From assembly GCF_000195595.1 (NCBI RefSeq), contig NZ_GL882573.1, positions 259,694 to 323,693 of the forward strand: a stretch of 64,000 nt of DNA. Reading direction: 5' to 3'. Made by a program: the position numbers and the translations under genes. Below, in pieces: positions 33,699 to 43,047 of the stretch (positions within the stretch are counted from its first letter, which is position 1; the number at the start of each line of letters is the position of its first letter). A model generated the notes under the pieces. The model ran no database searches and was not told the origin of the DNA. It worked only from the letters and a program-made list of their open reading frames with translations. Source of the stretch: Actinomyces sp. oral taxon 170 str. F0386. Lineage in GTDB: Bacteria; Actinomycetota; Actinomycetes; Actinomycetales; Actinomycetaceae.

Positions 33699-35270
33699 CT
33701 AGTCCTGCGAGGTGACTCCGACGTCGGCCATCTTGCGCTCCGTCCAGGGGGCGACGACGAACAGGACGATCGCCACGGCGACCGTCACCACGCCCAGGCC
33801 GTAGTAGTAGGTCGAGTTCGCGACGTTCTTCGTCTGGGCGATGATGAAGCCGGCGAGCCCCTGACCGGTGGCAGTCGTCAGCAGCCACAGGCTCATCGTC
33901 TGGGAGGCGAAGCTCTTGGGTGCCAGCGCCGACGTCGTCGCCAGGCCCACCGGGGACAGGAAGAGCTCGGCGACGGTCTGGATGATGAACACCACGGCCA
34001 GGAACCACCACGGGGCCAGCTTGTCGCCGCCGGTCCAGATCTGGAACCCGTAGCCCAGGATGAAGGCGGAGGCTCCGATGATGAGCACCGAGATCGCGAA
34101 CTTCATGATGGTCGAGGGGAACCTGCCGGCCCGCCGGGTGAAGAGCCAGCCGATGAACGGTGCCAGGATGACGATCGTGGCCGGGTTGATGGACTGGTAG
34201 GTCTCCGGGTTGATGACCCAGCCGACCAGCGGCATGTGGCCGTCAGTGTTGTCCTTGGCGAAGGTGGCCATCTTGCCGGCGGCCTGCTCGGAGATCATGA
34301 AGAACAGGACCGCGCCGATCCACAGGGGGATGTAGGCGCGCAGGTGGGTGCGCTCGCGGGCGGTCACCTTGGGGGAGCGGAACATGAGTGCGAAGTACCC
34401 CAGGGCGGCGCCTGCCGGGATGATGAGCATCGCGGTGGAGATGGCGTCGAGCAGGCTGCCGGTGAGGAGAGTCAGGATCGTCACCAGCGCGGCTGCGCCC
34501 GCCACGGTGACCGCCGACACGAGAAGAAGCCGCTGCCGCTCCTCGGAGCGGACGGGGTTGGGAACGGTGAAGGCGAAGGCGGAGAGCTTGTGACGCCCGT
34601 AGACGAAGGCCACCAGGGCGAAGGCCATGCCGACGGCGGCCGAGGAGAACCCGGCGTGGTAGCCGTAGTGCTCGCGCAGCCAGCCGGTCACCAGGGGAGA
34701 GGCCAGCGACCCGACGTTGACCGACATGTAGAACAGCTGGAAGCCGGCATCGCGCCGTGGATCATCGTCGTCGTAGAGGCCCCCGACGATCGTGGACAGG
34801 TTCGGCTTGATGAAGCCGGTGCCCACGGCCACCAGCACGATACCGAGCCAGGAGGTGGCCACCACGGGGATGGACAGGCAGATGTGCCCGGCCATGATGA
34901 CCATCCCGCCGTAGAGGGTGGACAGCCACGGCCCGATGACCCGGTCGGCGAAGATCCCTCCGGGGATGGCCAGCAGGTAGACGGCCGCGCTGTAGGAGGC
35001 CAGGATGACCTGGCCGGAGTTGGCGCTCAGGCCCAGGCCGCCATTCGCCGCGGTGTCGGTGATGAAGTAGAGCAGGATGGCGCGCATGCCGTAGTAGGAG
35101 AAGCGCTCCCACATCTCCACGTTGAGCATCCACGGCAGGCCCCGAGGGTGACCGAACAGTCCGCGGTCGTCCTTCGACGGCGTTATGCGCAGGGTGGTGG
35201 GCCGCCATCGGCTGGTGATCATCCGGCCGCTTCTGAGATCGTCCTCGACGGGAGTCGGGGTCGTTGACAT
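33699..35270 (-). CDS. POT-family proton-coupled di/tripeptide transporter, copy 1
   Basis: A 523-residue MFS transporter of the PTR2/POT family that imports short peptides with protons. The ExxERFxYY motif is in EMWERFSYYGMRAILLYF, and GTGFIKPNLSTIVGGLYDDD is the second family signature. About fourteen membrane segments are predicted. It is very similar over its length to the neighbour at 35458-37053, which makes this a tandem duplication. A 187-base gap separates the two, so this copy may have its own promoter. Confidence 0.95.
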   Translation of the reverse strand: MSTTPTPVEDDLRSGRMITSRWRPTTLRITPSKDDRGLFGHPRGLPWMLNVEMWERFSYYGMRAILLYFITDTAANGGLGLSANSGQVILASYSAAVYLLAIPGGIFADRVIGPWLSTLYGGMVIMAGHICLSIPVVATSWLGIVLVAVGTGFIKPNLSTIVGGLYDDDDPRRDAGFQLFYMSVNVGSLASPLVTGWLREHYGYHAGFSSAAVGMAFALVAFVYGRHKLSAFAFTVPNPVRSEERQRLLLVSAVTVAGAAALVTILTLLTGSLLDAISTAMLIIPAGAALGYFALMFRSPKVTARERTHLRAYIPLWIGAVLFFMISEQAAGKMATFAKDNTDGHMPLVGWVINPETYQSINPATIVILAPFIGWLFTRRAGRFPSTIMKFAISVLIIGASAFILGYGFQIWTGGDKLAPWWFLAVVFIIQTVAELFLSPVGLATTSALAPKSFASQTMSLWLLTTATGQGLAGFIIAQTKNVANSTYYYGLGVVTVAVAIVLFVVAPWTERKMADVGVTSQD

Positions 35271-35457
35271 GAGACTCTCCCTTCCTGTGGCCGGGTGAGG
35301 TATGCGACCGGACCGTCAGTGTCCGGTACGAGCCACAGGTACCCGTGCACCTTACTCCGACTGCGCGGTCGGTTGGGGAGGAATGCGAGGAGAGGCAGAC
35401 AGGTGATTCCCGCCGAGGCGGGCTGGGGCTACTCGGCGAGAGCTGGTCAGCCGCGGC

Positions 35458-37053
35458 TCACTCGGCGGTGGCCGCCTCGACATCGGCCATCTGCCGCTGC
35501 GTCCACGGGGCGACGGCGAACAGCACCAGGGCCATGAGGAGCGTGGCCGCACCCAGGCCGTAGTAGTAGGTGGCGTCGGAGATGTCCTCGGTCTGGGCGA
35601 TGATGAACCCGGCGACTCCCTGGCCGGCGGCGACGCTGAGCCACCACAGTCCCATCGCCTGGGAGGCGAAGCTCCTGGGGGCCAGGGCGGTCGTCGTGGC
35701 CAGGCCGACTGGGGTCAGGAAGAGCTCGGCGACGGTCTGGATGACGTAGACCAGCGCCAGGAACCACCAAGGGGACAGGTCCTGTCCGCCCGGCCAGATC
35801 TGGAATCCGTAACCCAGCATGAGCGCCGAGAATCCGACGATGAGCACCGCGATGACGAACTTCATGATGGTCGAGGGGAACCTGCCGGCCCGCCGGGTGA
35901 ACAGCATGCCGACCAGCGGAGCCAGGAGCACAATCGCCGCGGGGTTGACCGACTGATAGGCCTCAGCGGTGGTCGACCATCCGAAGAAGGGCAGGCGCAG
36001 GTCCGTATTGGACTCGGCGAAGGTGGCCATCTTGCCGGCGGCCTGCTCGGAGATCATGAAGAACAGGACCGCGCCGACCCACAGGGGGATGTAGGCGCGC
36101 AGGTGAGTGTGCTCGCCGGCAGTGACCTTGGGGGAGCGGAACATGACCACGAAGTAGGCCACGGCCGCACCGACCGGGATGAGGAGACCCGCCGTGGCGA
36201 CGGTGGTGACCAGGCTGCCGGTGAGCACCTGAAGGACTGCGACGACAACGGCGATGGCGACCAGGACCCCAATGGATCCCAGAAGAAGCCGCTGTCGCTC
36301 CTCGGGGCGGACGGGGTTGGGGACGGTGAAGGCGAAGGCGGAGAGCTTGTGACGCCCGTAGACGAAGGCCACCAGGGCGAAGGCCATGCCGACGGCGGCC
36401 GAGGAGAACCCGGCGTGGTAGCCGTAGTGCTCGCGCAGCCAGCCGGTCAGCAGCGGAGAGGCGAAGGCGCCGATGTTGATGGACATGTAGAACAGCTGGA
36501 AGCCGGCGTCGCGGCGGATATCGTCATCGTCGTAGAGGCCCCCGACGATGGTCGTCAGGTTCGGCTTGATGAAGCCGGTGCCCACGGCCACCAGCACGAT
36601 CCCCAGCCAGGACAGCGCGGTGACCGGGACGGACAGGCAGATGTGCCCGGCCATGATGACCATCCCGCCGTAGAGGGTGGACAGCCACGGCCCGATGACC
36701 CGGTCGGCGAAGATGCCCCCGGGGATGGCCAGCAGGTAGACGGCCATCCCGTAGAGCGCGATGACGACCTGACCGGAGTTGGCGCTCAGGCCCAGGCCCC
36801 CGCGCGCCACCGTGTCGGTGATGAAGTAGAGCAGGATGGCGCGCATGCCGTAGTAGGAGAAGCGCTCCCACATCTCCACGTTGAGCATCCACGGCAGGCC
36901 CCGAGGGTGACCGAAGAGCCCCCGGTCCTCTCTCGACGGCGCGGTGCGCAGGGTGGTGGGCCGCCATCGGCTGGAGATGAGGCGACCGGACTGGGCGACG
37001 TCGTCCTCGAGGTCGTCAGCAGCTGCTGTCGGACCTGACATGGACTGTGCCAT
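35458..37053 (-). CDS. POT-family proton-coupled di/tripeptide transporter, copy 2
   Basis: A 531-residue paralogue of the preceding transporter with the same ExxERFxYY motif and GTGFIKPNLTTIVGGLYDDD. Differences cluster in the hydrophilic N-terminus, in the central membrane pair (LLLGSIGVLVAIAVVVAVLQ) and in the loop SNTDLRLPFFGWSTTAEAY. These may shift substrate range. The order of transcription is copy 2 then copy 1. GGAAGGGACATCGCC precedes the ATG at 37053. Confidence 0.95.
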   Translation of the reverse strand: MAQSMSGPTAAADDLEDDVAQSGRLISSRWRPTTLRTAPSREDRGLFGHPRGLPWMLNVEMWERFSYYGMRAILLYFITDTVARGGLGLSANSGQVVIALYGMAVYLLAIPGGIFADRVIGPWLSTLYGGMVIMAGHICLSVPVTALSWLGIVLVAVGTGFIKPNLTTIVGGLYDDDDIRRDAGFQLFYMSINIGAFASPLLTGWLREHYGYHAGFSSAAVGMAFALVAFVYGRHKLSAFAFTVPNPVRPEERQRLLLGSIGVLVAIAVVVAVLQVLTGSLVTTVATAGLLIPVGAAVAYFVVMFRSPKVTAGEHTHLRAYIPLWVGAVLFFMISEQAAGKMATFAESNTDLRLPFFGWSTTAEAYQSVNPAAIVLLAPLVGMLFTRRAGRFPSTIMKFVIAVLIVGFSALMLGYGFQIWPGGQDLSPWWFLALVYVIQTVAELFLTPVGLATTTALAPRSFASQAMGLWWLSVAAGQGVAGFIIAQTEDISDATYYYGLGAATLLMALVLFAVAPWTQRQMADVEAATAE

Positions 37054-37233
37054 GGCGATGTCCCTTCCTCAGAGCGGTGGTCGCTCGGGGCCGACCGCAG
37101 GGGTGTTCCAGGGCGCCGGGCGGTCCGACTCGCACGAGGAGGCCCAGACCTGTCGCCGAAGAGAGATGTGATGGTGCCGAGACCATAGCTCCTGGTCTGT
37201 TTCCGGCATGCTTCCGGCAATTGGGAGAACAGC

Positions 37234-37330
37234 GGTGGCCCCGGGGAGGAGACTGCTGGGATCTCCTCCCCGGGGCCACCGGGTGCCGCCCTGGAGGGCG
37301 GCCTACAGGGATTCCTCCGCGAGGCGGAGG
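37234..37330. terminator. Three successive hairpins after lldD
   Basis: A 19-bp perfect stem (37234-37252 with 37262-37280) is followed by an 8-bp stem (37285-37292 with 37295-37302) and a 7-bp stem (37314-37320 with 37324-37330). They lie between the lldD stop and the POT copy 2 start, and probably terminate lldD on the minus strand. Confidence 0.7.
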
Positions 37331-37361
37331 GCAGGGGGAGGGCGGCGGACTCCGTCCAGGC

Positions 37362-38630
37362 TCAGCGGGCGACGGCGTCCGCCGCAGCCCTGATGTGCGG
37401 ACGCACCGGGGTCAGGCGGGTCAGCTGGGTGACGTGGCGCGGCTCGAGCTCCTCCAGGCTGGAGACGCCCAGGAGCTTCATGGTGCGGATGACCTCGTCG
37501 GAGAGGATCTCGATCATGCGGTCCACGCCCTCGCGCCCGCCGGCCATGAGGCCGTAGAGGTAGGCGCGGCCCACGAGCCCGAACTTGGCGCCCAGGGCGA
37601 CGGCGGCCACGACGTCGGCGCCGTTCATGATGCCGGTGTCGACCATGATCGTGGCGTCCTTGCCGACCTCCCGGACCACCTCGGGCAGGAGGCGGAAGGG
37701 GACGGGGGCACGGTCCAGCTGGCGCCCGCCGTGGTTGGACAGCAGGACGCCGTCGACGCCCAGGTCGATGAGGCGCTTGGAGTCCTCGACGGTCTGTACG
37801 CCCTTGATGACGATCTTGCCGGGCCACATGGAGCGGATGACCTTGAGGTCCTCGTCGCTGATGGTGGGGTCCATGGCGTTGTCGAGCAGCTCGCCCACGG
37901 TGCCGCCGGTGGATTTCAGGGAGGCGAACTCCAGCTTGGGCGTGGTCAGGAAGTCGAACCACCACCACGGGCGGGGGATCGCGTCGAGGACGGTGCCGGC
38001 CGTGATCTGGGGCGGGATGGAGAAGCCGTTGCGCTTGTCGCGCAGGCGGGCCCCGGCCACGGGGGTGTCGACGGTGAACATGAGGGTGTCGAAGCCGGCT
38101 GCGGCGGCGCGCTCGACTAGCCCGTAGGAGATGTCGCGCTGGCGCATGACGTAGAGCTGGAACCAGTTGCGTCCGTGGGGGTTGGCGGCCTTGACGTCCT
38201 CGATGGAGGTGGTGCCCAGGGTGGACAGGGTGAAGGGAATGCCGGCGGCGCCCGCGGCCCCGGCCCCGGCGACCTCACCCTCGGTCTGCATGAGGCGGGT
38301 GAATCCGGTGGGGGCGATACCGAAGGGCATGGCCGAACGACCGCCCAGGATCTCGCAGGAGGTGTCGACGTCGAGGGCCGGGTGGAGGATGTCGGGGTGG
38401 AACTCGATGTCGCGGAAGGCCTGACGGGCGCGGCGCAGAGAGACCTCTCCCTCGGCGGCGCCGTCGGTGTAGTCGAAGGCCGCGGCCGGGGTGCGGCGCT
38501 TGGCGATCTTGCGCAGGTCCCAGGTGGTCAGTGCGGCGTCGAGGCGTCGGCGCTTGGGGTTCAGCTCGGGCGTCTTGAAGTGGAGCAGCTCGAAGATCTC
38601 GCTCGGGTTGGGCAGCTGGCGCTTGACCAT
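37362..38630 (-). CDS. lldD: FMN-dependent alpha-hydroxy acid (L-lactate) dehydrogenase
   Basis: A 422-residue flavoprotein that oxidises L-lactate to pyruvate. The active-site region [18 protein letters not shown] contains the catalytic His near residue 298, and [20 protein letters not shown] and [16 protein letters not shown] are FMN-site blocks. [16 protein letters not shown] at 38630 is the best start, preceded by GAGG; the longer frame is less likely. The protein lacks a membrane segment and may be a peripheral quinone-linked enzyme. The related glycolate oxidase family cannot be excluded, but the length and lactate-rich neighbourhood favour LldD. Confidence 0.88.
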   Translation of the reverse strand: MVKRQLPNPSEIFELLHFKTPELNPKRRRLDAALTTWDLRKIAKRRTPAAAFDYTDGAAEGEVSLRRARQAFRDIEFHPDILHPALDVDTSCEILGGRSAMPFGIAPTGFTRLMQTEGEVAGAGAAGAAGIPFTLSTLGTTSIEDVKAANPHGRNWFQLYVMRQRDISYGLVERAAAAGFDTLMFTVDTPVAGARLRDKRNGFSIPPQITAGTVLDAIPRPWWWFDFLTTPKLEFASLKSTGGTVGELLDNAMDPTISDEDLKVIRSMWPGKIVIKGVQTVEDSKRLIDLGVDGVLLSNHGGRQLDRAPVPFRLLPEVVREVGKDATIMVDTGIMNGADVVAAVALGAKFGLVGRAYLYGLMAGGREGVDRMIEILSDEVIRTMKLLGVSSLEELEPRHVTQLTRLTPVRPHIRAAADAVAR

Positions 38631-38762
38631 AGGAACCTCATCAGTGAGTCGGATTCTGGACGTTCCGCTCGGTGCGGAGCGCTCGTGGGAGGTGGCCGGC
38701 CTCCATGGCTCAGCCCTCAGGTCCACGAACCACCTCATGCTATGGGACAAAGGTCACCAAAG

Positions 38763-38781
38763 CAAGGTAAGCCTTAGCAAT
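38763..38781. promoter_or_regulatory. Weak iron-box-like site upstream of lldD
   Basis: CAAGGTAAGCCTTAGCAAT matches the DtxR/IdeR consensus at about 12 of 19 positions, mainly the inner AGGTNAGCCTNA. It lies in the roughly 400-base divergent region between lldD and the OmpA-like gene, about 135 bases from the lldD start. The rest of that region shows no clear gene. Confidence 0.3.
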
Positions 38782-39027
38782 CCATGCGATGGTGGGAAAT
38801 GGTCGTTGTGGCCGGGAGGATGGGGTTGGCCCACCGAAGCGCCGGGGTCCGCTCGTTGGCGGGGAGATTCTGCACGGTCGGGTGTGTGCGGCTCCGGGCG
38901 GAGGGTCTTGCACCCCAACGGCGCCGAATGTCCCCATCCGGCCGACGGGCTGGTTGGATCTCGGTAGAGTCGGATCGCGGACCGATCATGTCCGGGTGGC
39001 GCCCGGGGAAGTGAAGGAGGCGTTGCC

Positions 39028-40656
39028 ATGCGTCGTCGTGTGCTCGTGTCGGCCTCGGTACTGGCGGCCGTTGGTGCTCCGGTGGTGACCGCCTGCTCGC
39101 GCTCGTCGAAGAAGGCTGAGGGAACTGCGGCCTCCGGGTCACCAACAGGAACGCAGCCGGGCTTCAAGGCCTTGGACGGTCATGTGTCGGGTCATCGCCT
39201 GACGGTTGAGGTCTCGCCGCTGGTGCGGATCGACGACACCACGACCGCCCTGTCCATGGTGCTCTCGCGTGCCGCTGACGACGCGAACGGCAGTGACTTC
39301 TCCTTCGGAACCGTCATGGGGTACATCAACTTCGCCGGAGACTGGCGCTACGGCGTGACCAGCACCCGCCTGATCGATACGGCCAAGGGGCGCGCGTGGA
39401 CCTCCATCTCCACCATGAGCAAGGAGCAGCTCGCCGTCAAACCCGGTCAGAGCCTCACCACCTGTGTCGCCTTCGGTGCGGTCGACGCCGACTCCGTCAC
39501 CGTCCTGGTCCCTCAGACCGGTTTCGTCACCGTTGATGTCGTCAGTCGCGACGAGGCGTCCAGGACCGGTATCGACCTCAAGGCCATGGAGACGGCAGTC
39601 AAGGACGACAAGCAGGTCACCGAACAGGCTGCGGCCTCACCCATCGAGATCAACTCCCGCACGGTCGACGGATCGCTGGGCGCCCGCACCGGGGACAAGG
39701 ACGTCACCATCGTCATGGCTTCTGATGTCACGTTCGCCTCGGACTCGGCGGATCTGGCGGCGGCGGCCGAGGCTCAGCTGCAGACTGTGGCGGGTCAGAT
39801 CTCCCAGTACCCCGATGGTGGGACGCTGACCATCGTGGGGCATACCGACGACGTCCAGGATGACGCCTACAACCAGGCCCTCTCCGAGAAGCGTGCCAAC
39901 GCGGTCAAGACCCGTCTGGAGCAGCTCACCGGCCTGGACAAGTGGAACCCCTCCGTCGCTGGTAAGGGCGAGTCCGAGCCCCGCGTCTCCGGCACTACTG
40001 ACGAGGCGCGGGCCGCCAACCGACGCGTGGAGATCACCCTCACCCCCACGGGCGGCACTGGTAGCAGCACGAAGCGCGGCGGATTGGGGAACGGCACTGG
40101 CAGTGCGACGCCGTCGGCCCGGGCCTCGTCAGGTGGTTCCTCCCTGCCTGAGGCCAAAGGACCTGTCGGCAAGGGGCCGGAGGGCGTCACTGTCCAAAGA
40201 TCTGACGGCAGTGGCCGGCTGACGATCAGCCTGGACCACGTCACCCGTGCTGACGGCTACCTCCTGGGGGAGGTGAAGGTCGTGGCCGTTGATGGCGACG
40301 CCTCGGCGTCGGACTGGTTCCACGACATCGACTCCGGGGGTATCTTCTCCAACTCCCGTAATGAGGACTCGGCCTCGGTCCAGTACACCCTCTCCAGGGC
40401 GTGTGACGGCCTCGCGGTGGTCGCAGGGGACATGCAGGTCCTCCCGGCGGACTACGTGCCCGGCGGGAAGGACACGCACTGGCCGCTGGCCGACTTCAAC
40501 CTCGCGGAGAAGCTTCAGGCCGGTACCGCCATGACCGTCGCCGTCGTCTGGCCCGATCCCGGTGGCGATGCCATCACCGTTGACCACCAGAGCATCAAGA
40601 AGGGTGAAGGTTCCTACGCCTACCGACTCACCGACATCCCAGTCAAGGACAGCTGA
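39028..40656 (+). CDS. OmpA-domain lipoprotein
   Basis: A 542-residue lipoprotein. The signal peptide starts MRRRVLVSASVLAA and ends at VVTAC (Cys23). An unknown beta-rich domain follows (about 45-215), then an OmpA/MotB peptidoglycan-binding domain at about 234-341 with FASDSADLAAAAEAQLQTVA, VGHTDDVQDDAYNQALSEKR and ANRRVEITL. A Ser/Gly-rich linker and a second unknown domain (about 385-542) end the protein. It would link membrane and cell wall. OmpA domains are uncommon but known in actinobacteria (ArfA-type). GAAGGAGG precedes the ATG. Confidence 0.88.
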   Translation: MRRRVLVSASVLAAVGAPVVTACSRSSKKAEGTAASGSPTGTQPGFKALDGHVSGHRLTVEVSPLVRIDDTTTALSMVLSRAADDANGSDFSFGTVMGYINFAGDWRYGVTSTRLIDTAKGRAWTSISTMSKEQLAVKPGQSLTTCVAFGAVDADSVTVLVPQTGFVTVDVVSRDEASRTGIDLKAMETAVKDDKQVTEQAAASPIEINSRTVDGSLGARTGDKDVTIVMASDVTFASDSADLAAAAEAQLQTVAGQISQYPDGGTLTIVGHTDDVQDDAYNQALSEKRANAVKTRLEQLTGLDKWNPSVAGKGESEPRVSGTTDEARAANRRVEITLTPTGGTGSSTKRGGLGNGTGSATPSARASSGGSSLPEAKGPVGKGPEGVTVQRSDGSGRLTISLDHVTRADGYLLGEVKVVAVDGDASASDWFHDIDSGGIFSNSRNEDSASVQYTLSRACDGLAVVAGDMQVLPADYVPGGKDTHWPLADFNLAEKLQAGTAMTVAVVWPDPGGDAITVDHQSIKKGEGSYAYRLTDIPVKDS

Positions 40657-40681
40657 ACCGGAGCCTGCCGACGGGCCGGGG

Positions 40682-42187
40682 CTAGGCCACTCGGGTGCGG
40701 CCGGCCAGGGCCCGCAGACGTGCGCGGGCACCGTCCCGGCGCAGGGCGTCCAGCTCCTCGACGAAGGCGCGTCGGAAGCGCTCATCGGTCGCCAGATCGC
40801 CGAAGACGCCCTCATGGGAGATGAAGGCCGTGTCGTGACCGGCCCGCTGCGTCGCGGCCAGGTACTGCAGCTCCTCGGCCAGGGGATCGTCGATGACGAT
40901 CTTGTCGCCGTTCTCGTCGAGGCCTTCCGCTCCCCGCGCCCAAGCGGCCACCATCGCCGCCCCCAGCCGGATCGGCCCGCCGGCAGTCAGGTTGTCGCGC
41001 ACTGTGCCCAAGACGAACTTCGGCATCCGGCTGGAGGCGTCCTGCGCCAGCCGGAAGAGCGTGTCCCCGATCGCCTTGTTGGTGAAGCGCCGGAAGAGCG
41101 TGTCGACATAGCAGTCCAGGTCGATCCCCGGCACCGAGCGCAGCGTCGCACGGGCCTCACGCTCGAGGTAGGCGCGCACCCACGTGGCGATGTCCGGGTC
41201 CGCGGCGGCCTCGTGCGCGTACTTCATCCCCAGAAGGCGCCCCCAGTGCGCCAGTGCCTGGTGGGAGGCATTGAGTAGGCGCAGCTTCATGAGCTCGTAG
41301 GGGACGATGTCGTCGACCATCTGGACTCCGACCTCCTCCCACGGGGGCCGGCCTGCGGGGAAGTCGTCCTCGATCACCCATTGGGTGAAGGGCTCGCAGA
41401 CCACCGGCCAGGCGTCCTCGATGTCGAGCCCGCGTCGCAGCTCGTCGATGTCCGCCACCGTGGTCTGCGGGGTGATCCGGTCGACCATGCAGCTGGGGAA
41501 GGCGACGTTGCCGTCGATCCAGTCGGCCAGCTCCGGGTCGCTCATCGCGGCCTGCGAGACGACCGCGGTGCGTGCCGACGCCCCGTTAGCGGGCAGGTTG
41601 TCACAGCTCAGGACCGTGAACGGCACGATTCCTGCCGACCGACGACGTCGCAGCGCCTCAACGACGTAGCCGAAAGCTGTGGTGGGCTCGCCCGGGTGCT
41701 CGGCGTCGTGGATGGCGCCGGGACTGGAGGTGCGGAACTCGCCGGTGACGTCATCGATGTTGTAGCCGCCCTCGGTGATCGTCAACGAGACGATCCGGGT
41801 GGTGGGCATGCTCATGAGGGCCAGAACGGCCTCGGGGTCGTCGGGGGCGAAGAGAAAGTCGTGGATGGAGCCGACGACCGCCGGGTCCCGCAACCCACCG
41901 GGGTACTTGAGGATGAGGGTGTAGAGGTGGTCCTGCTCCAGGAGCGCATCACGCATGCGCTTGTCCGCGGGCAGCAGTCCGACGCCGCAGATCCCCCAGT
42001 CCAGGCAGGAGCCTTCCGGGGCGTCGCCCCAGGGATCGGCCCCGGCGCGCCGGCGCATGAGCCTGTCAAGGTAGGCGGCCTCGTGGGCGCGGTGAAAGCC
42101 GCCCACGCCGATGTGGACGATCCCAGTAGTTGTAGCGGAACGGTCATAGTCGGGAGCCAGGGGCGACTCAGTCAGTGAGGTGGTCAA
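40682..42187 (-). CDS. Mannitol dehydrogenase-family oxidoreductase
   Basis: A 501-residue polyol dehydrogenase converting mannitol or a sugar acid to the keto sugar with NAD(H). GIVHIGVGGFHRAHEAAYLD is the N-terminal nucleotide site, and the family motif KxxxxNxxH appears in ELMKLRLLNASHQALAH. TTG 42187 was chosen because GGAAAGGAC precedes it and the protein then has family length. ATG 42241 would add 18 residues and has no ribosome site. Mannitol 2-dehydrogenase and fructuronate reductase cannot be separated by eye. It is downstream of lutABC behind a strong terminator. Confidence 0.85.
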   Translation of the reverse strand: MTTSLTESPLAPDYDRSATTTGIVHIGVGGFHRAHEAAYLDRLMRRRAGADPWGDAPEGSCLDWGICGVGLLPADKRMRDALLEQDHLYTLILKYPGGLRDPAVVGSIHDFLFAPDDPEAVLALMSMPTTRIVSLTITEGGYNIDDVTGEFRTSSPGAIHDAEHPGEPTTAFGYVVEALRRRRSAGIVPFTVLSCDNLPANGASARTAVVSQAAMSDPELADWIDGNVAFPSCMVDRITPQTTVADIDELRRGLDIEDAWPVVCEPFTQWVIEDDFPAGRPPWEEVGVQMVDDIVPYELMKLRLLNASHQALAHWGRLLGMKYAHEAAADPDIATWVRAYLEREARATLRSVPGIDLDCYVDTLFRRFTNKAIGDTLFRLAQDASSRMPKFVLGTVRDNLTAGGPIRLGAAMVAAWARGAEGLDENGDKIVIDDPLAEELQYLAATQRAGHDTAFISHEGVFGDLATDERFRRAFVEELDALRRDGARARLRALAGRTRVA

Positions 42188-42335
42188 GAAGATGTCCTTT
42201 CCGCGCTGCCTCCAGTCCCCTCCAGTCAACTCCGTCTCCATGGAAAACCGGTGTGCACATGCCCCGGACGGCCTCACCGGCCCGGGCCGCCTGTCCCTTG
42301 CCGTCCGCTGGAATCCCTGCGGGAGCGGACAAAGA

Positions 42336-42374
42336 TCCGCGTCGCCCGATCGGGGAGCGATCGGGCGACGCGGA
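42336..42374 (-). terminator. Terminator of lutABC
   Basis: A perfect 17-bp stem (TCCGCGTCGCCCGATCG with its mirror at 42358-42374) and a five-base loop lie about 20 bases beyond the lutC stop. On the minus strand it is followed by TCTTTGT, a fair U-rich tract. Confidence 0.9.
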
Positions 42375-42396
42375 CGGCGGCTGCGCTTGACGAACC

Positions 42397-43047
42397 TCAG
42401 TGGGCGACGACGACGCGCAGGTTGCGCGGGCCGTGCACGCCGTTGACGCGCACGAGCTCGATGTCGCTGGTGGCTGAGCCGCCGGCGATCCACGTCATCG
42501 GACGTGTGGGGTGCTCGCCCAGGACGTCGACGGCCTGCGGCACCGTTGGCACGATCGACTCGCGCTCCAGGACCACGACGTGCTTGTCCGGCACCAGCGA
42601 GATGGCCCGGCGACCCTGGTCCGGCTCGCCGTCGAGGACGATCGTCCCCGAGATCGACACGCCCACACGCGAGCAGGTCACCACGGCGTCGATCTCATTG
42701 AGGTCGAGGGTGGCGATGGCCTCCTTGCGGGAGTCCTCCACCACGGTACGCCCGTTGCGGGCCGCCGCCTCCTTGTAGGCCTGAGGCAGCCCATCGGGAA
42801 CGACGACGGTGCGCGCCTCGCCGAGCAGCTCGTCAATGGCGTCCAGGATCTCCGAGTCCTCGGGGGCGACGATGACCTCGGCCGAGTAGTCCTCGAGCTT
42901 CTCGATCATCTCGTCGACCACGGGCTTGGAACCGGGCGGGTTCTCCCCGGAGCGGATGTAGTTGCGGGGGATCGGCCCCACCGGCCGGGTCTGGGACCGC
43001 GAGATCGCGTCGCGGGCACGGGCCAGGATCGCGGACTTCGCATCCAT
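42397..43047 (-). CDS. lutC: Lactate utilisation protein C (LUD domain)
   Basis: A 216-residue LUD-domain protein, the third subunit of the LutABC lactate oxidation complex. The pattern VVVPDGLPQAYKEA, then VTCSRVGVSISGTIVLDGEP, then SLVPDKHVVVLERESIVPTV matches YkgG/LutC. ATG 43047 overlaps the lutB stop by one base; GTG 43050 is an alternative. Together with LutA and LutB it oxidises L-lactate to pyruvate without flavin enzyme LldD. Confidence 0.92.
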   Translation of the reverse strand: MDAKSAILARARDAISRSQTRPVGPIPRNYIRSGENPPGSKPVVDEMIEKLEDYSAEVIVAPEDSEILDAIDELLGEARTVVVPDGLPQAYKEAAARNGRTVVEDSRKEAIATLDLNEIDAVVTCSRVGVSISGTIVLDGEPDQGRRAISLVPDKHVVVLERESIVPTVPQAVDVLGEHPTRPMTWIAGGSATSDIELVRVNGVHGPRNLRVVVAH

